Position numbers and translations under genes: made by a program. From the NCBI GenBank assembly GCA_002407775.1, contig DHOP01000030.1, positions 115,257-179,256 on the forward strand: a DNA stretch of 64,000 nucleotides. Reading direction: 5' to 3'. This DNA comes from Prevotella sp. UBA5387 (lineage in GTDB: Bacteria > Bacteroidota > Bacteroidia > Bacteroidales > Bacteroidaceae). Positions 62,801-64,000 of the stretch are shown one piece after another. The notes under the pieces were generated by a model. The model ran no database searches, was not told the origin of the DNA, and saw only the letters and a program-made list of their open reading frames with translations. Positions within the stretch are counted from its first letter, which is position 1; each line of letters opens with the position of its first letter.

Positions 62801-63314
62801 TTATAGCTTATCGCCCGAGCGGTCATATTACTGGCATGGCAATGAGCCTTGCCACCAGATTCCATACCTCTATGCCTATGCTGGACAACCATGGAAGACG
62901 CAACAGCTCGTGCACCATATCCTTCAAACAGAATATCTCGATGTTCCTGGCGGCCTGTCTGGCAATGATGATGCCGGTCAAATGAGCGCTTGGTACATTT
63001 TTTCAGCACTTGGTTTCTACCCTGTTTGCCCAGGTACACCATATTATGTCTTGAGCTCACCATCATTCCGCCGTGCAATGATTGGACAGATGGTCATTGA
63101 AGCGCCCAACGTATCGCCTGCAAATATTTACATACAAAGCGTCTTGTGGAACGGACAACCCTACTCTCGCACTTACATCACACACGATATGCTGATACAT
63201 GGCGGAATACTTACAATTCTTACCGGCCCTAAGCCTAATTTGACATGGGGTGCAAACAAAGCTGACCTGCCACCTGACGTAATGGGTGAAGTAAGTAAGA
63301 CGATTGAAAAATAA
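59865..63314 (+). CDS. Histidine acid phosphatase-GH92 fusion protein
   Basis: Secreted enzyme of 1149 residues with two catalytic modules. Signal peptide MIRKTLLAFLLLFLFVLTTF. The N-terminal module (about 45-420) is a clade-2 histidine phosphatase: YGRHGSRW with the phosphohistidine near residue 61, and the partner motif FGHDTALYRLL near 308. The C-terminal module (about 425-1140) is GH92: GCTQDYGSF, YDDFCVAQVAKALG and the catalytic GNDDAGQMSAWYIF. It would remove phosphate (as from phytate or a sugar phosphate) and alpha-mannose. I chose ATG 59865 because it starts the signal peptide; a 34-codon extension overlaps a small hairpin and lacks conserved sequence. A MITE lies between the nearest promoter and this gene. 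Confidence 0.88.
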   Translation: MIRKTLLAFLLLFLFVLTTFAQRTDEQLGGVYYAYPVPKPISAAAVPSGYTPIYLSHYGRHGSRWLPSDSRYEWVLTQFSDKQNLTKLGRRTYKKLQKVWGNARGNGGKLTSLGAKQQRGLAQRMVMRFPLLLKAGTEVEARSSVVDRCRKSMLAFGEEIKQRLPDAQVSMVTDSADMSWMSYDSPDEMLLSMETQVPLTVSTDAFMARLFKHPSKVTNAERLFTEIHTIASDMQNIEELKLSLFDIFTRKEIEAIYRQNCAKMWHQNGYDAANHGIPAQSAATLWQNIVSRADSALSTGTPSANLRFGHDTALYRLLSLLGIDLGSSDGINGPLDEIVPMAANLQMLFCKNNDGNVIVGLWLNEKPITLPALQPVVTTNGQPWYSWEGMKAHYQHFIDRQLWTERTRAINTLVGTAYAVTPSAGRYGKGSEEHGQTIPAVLEPHGQTFWTPQTRDTELKCIAPYYYPDSLLQGFRGSHWLVGGCTQDYGSFTLMPMTGNLRLKPTERATRFNHNDELAHPYYYGVYLPDEHLMTEMTGRSHSAIFRFIPDKDGELHIAVNPNSDEGEGFVTVDTVRNCIWGYNPVHRIYQGWGEKAGFSGWFVVQLQKPIHSFGVRDTVAYVSMDVHAGEMVLAKAATSFTDLQGAWDNLQAEIPSWDFLGTRLALDSIWQRQLQTIEVESNDKAAVNQFYGALYHASFLPRTMSDVEKAPNGARYPLFANENIIRTLQKPVYGDFSMWDIYRAQLPLLNIIDSKRTSDMMSSLANMYFAGGWMPIFPCWNSYTAAMIGDHTGSAIADATVKGVNGFDLKLAYEGLWQNAFESPQTMEEYRNGMGRRALKSYLRYGYIPLEDSVNEAFHTQEQVSRTLEYAYDDFCVAQVAKALGQKNDYNALMKRAKNWRNVINPNTGWADGRYKSGKWLGNNDITHRVPFITEGAVIHYSFYVPHDVYGLMSAMGGRQKFISKLDTLFGYTDDSTNYSLSPERSYYWHGNEPCHQIPYLYAYAGQPWKTQQLVHHILQTEYLDVPGGLSGNDDAGQMSAWYIFSALGFYPVCPGTPYYVLSSPSFRRAMIGQMVIEAPNVSPANIYIQSVLWNGQPYSRTYITHDMLIHGGILTILTGPKPNLTWGANKADLPPDVMGEVSKTIEK

Positions 63315-63420
63315 GATAGATGTACCAGTATCCATGATCATCGATGTATACTAAGAATAATAATCTACTCCATTTCGGCGTTATGAAACGGTATGAGAAA
63401 TTCTCAATGAGGCAAAAAAC

Positions 63421-63996
63421 ATGGCGATAATTGAAGGGCTCGATTTTGTAGCGATAGACTTTGAAACCGCCTCTAATAGTCCGGATTCTATCTGTGAAGC
63501 CGGAATCTGTGTAGTACGCGACGGCAAAATAGTGGAGACGCAGTCATGGCTTGTACGCCCTCCAGGCAACCAATACAACTATTGGAATACCCGCATTCAC
63601 GGTATCCGACCTAAGGATACTGCCAATGCACCGGACTTTCCAGAAGTGTGGAGAGAAATTGAGCCATATCTGGAAGAGAGTCCGGTATTAGTTGCACATA
63701 ACGCTGCATTCGACATGGGCTGCCTGCGACATGCAATTGAGCTTTATGGCATGGTCCAACCGAGTTTGGATTATTATTGTTCACTTCGCGCAGCAAGACA
63801 CATCTATGATTTTTATAGTAACACCTTAACCGCCCTCTGTGACATGTTCGAGCTACCGCAGGGTACTCATCATCGTGCCGGAGACGATGCAGAGATGTGC
63901 GCTCGGTTGTTTCTGCGCGAGATAAAGGATGCCGGATGGGTTGAGCTAAGTGAGATGACCTATTGCCACGGTAAATTATACCCCAGTTCGGGATAA
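63421..63996 (+). CDS. DEDDh 3'-5' exonuclease (DnaQ/epsilon-like)
   Basis: Exonuclease of the DNA polymerase III epsilon family, 191 residues, complete in the window. The first motif is AIDFETAS (Asp13, Glu15), the second LVAHNAAFDMGCL and the third HHRAGDDAEMCARL with the His-Asp pair. It is a stand-alone domain without the polymerase-binding tail, so it is more likely a repair or proofreading-like nuclease than the replicative subunit. It starts 106 bp after the phosphatase-GH92 gene and is not obviously part of the polysaccharide locus. Confidence 0.9.
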   Translation: MAIIEGLDFVAIDFETASNSPDSICEAGICVVRDGKIVETQSWLVRPPGNQYNYWNTRIHGIRPKDTANAPDFPEVWREIEPYLEESPVLVAHNAAFDMGCLRHAIELYGMVQPSLDYYCSLRAARHIYDFYSNTLTALCDMFELPQGTHHRAGDDAEMCARLFLREIKDAGWVELSEMTYCHGKLYPSSG

Positions 63997-64000
63997 AGCT

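Overview
The window is a 64-kb chromosomal segment of a member of the Bacteroidales, most like Prevotella or a close relative. The reasons are SusC/SusD-type polysaccharide uptake genes, promoters of the Bacteroidota form (TAnnTTTG, sometimes with an upstream TTG), a Bacteroides-type argF' transcarbamylase, a SufBCDS cluster, and almost no Shine-Dalgarno sequences. Assignment below family level is inference.

Layout. 0-8.6 kb: the 3' part of topA, aroK, then speA-argB-ECF sigma factor, a small membrane protein, and rimP-nusA-infB. 11.8-18.6 kb: sufB-sufC-(tandem repeat array)-sufD-sufS, rnhB and a WYL regulator. 19.3-20.8 kb: a DASS-family anion transporter with a very strong terminator. 21.2-29.9 kb: an accessory island with a truncated hybrid two-component regulator fused to the C-terminal piece of a serine recombinase, an alternative target-recognition cassette, an N6-adenine DNA methyltransferase gene and a PLD-SNF2 helicase gene. 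It ends next to tRNA-Met(CAU). 30.2-37.1 kb: a Ca-type P-type ATPase, ribF, a CPBP protease, an acyl-CoA ligase and its XRE-cupin regulator. 37.2-46.6 kb (minus strand): a combined arginine/proline cluster transcribed argR, GNAT, argG, pspC, argC, argD, proC, proB, proA, argF'. 46.9-63.3 kb: a polysaccharide utilization locus (GH28, SusC, SusD, GDPD-GH28 fusion, GH92, a small secreted protein, histidine phosphatase-GH92 fusion), then a DEDDh exonuclease.

How the genes work together. The arginine genes, with argB lying apart beside speA, make citrulline and argininosuccinate from N-acylglutamate. The transcarbamylase has Ser at the residue that decides succinyl versus acetyl substrates, which predicts a succinylated pathway. 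The PUL joins two glycosidase families to two phosphate-ester hydrolase domains in two separate fusion proteins, which suggests a phosphorylated glycan substrate.

Most notable: the methyltransferase gene ends tail-to-tail with an inverted, divergent second copy of its own specificity domain. Both copies start at a near-identical 19-bp sequence, and serine-recombinase debris lies beside one of them. This looks like an invertible, specificity-switching restriction-modification or defence locus. Other notable structures are 22-bp-period tandem arrays inside the suf and arg clusters, and a 359-bp MITE with clear terminal inverted repeats and a 13-bp target duplication placed between a promoter and the phosphatase-GH92 gene.
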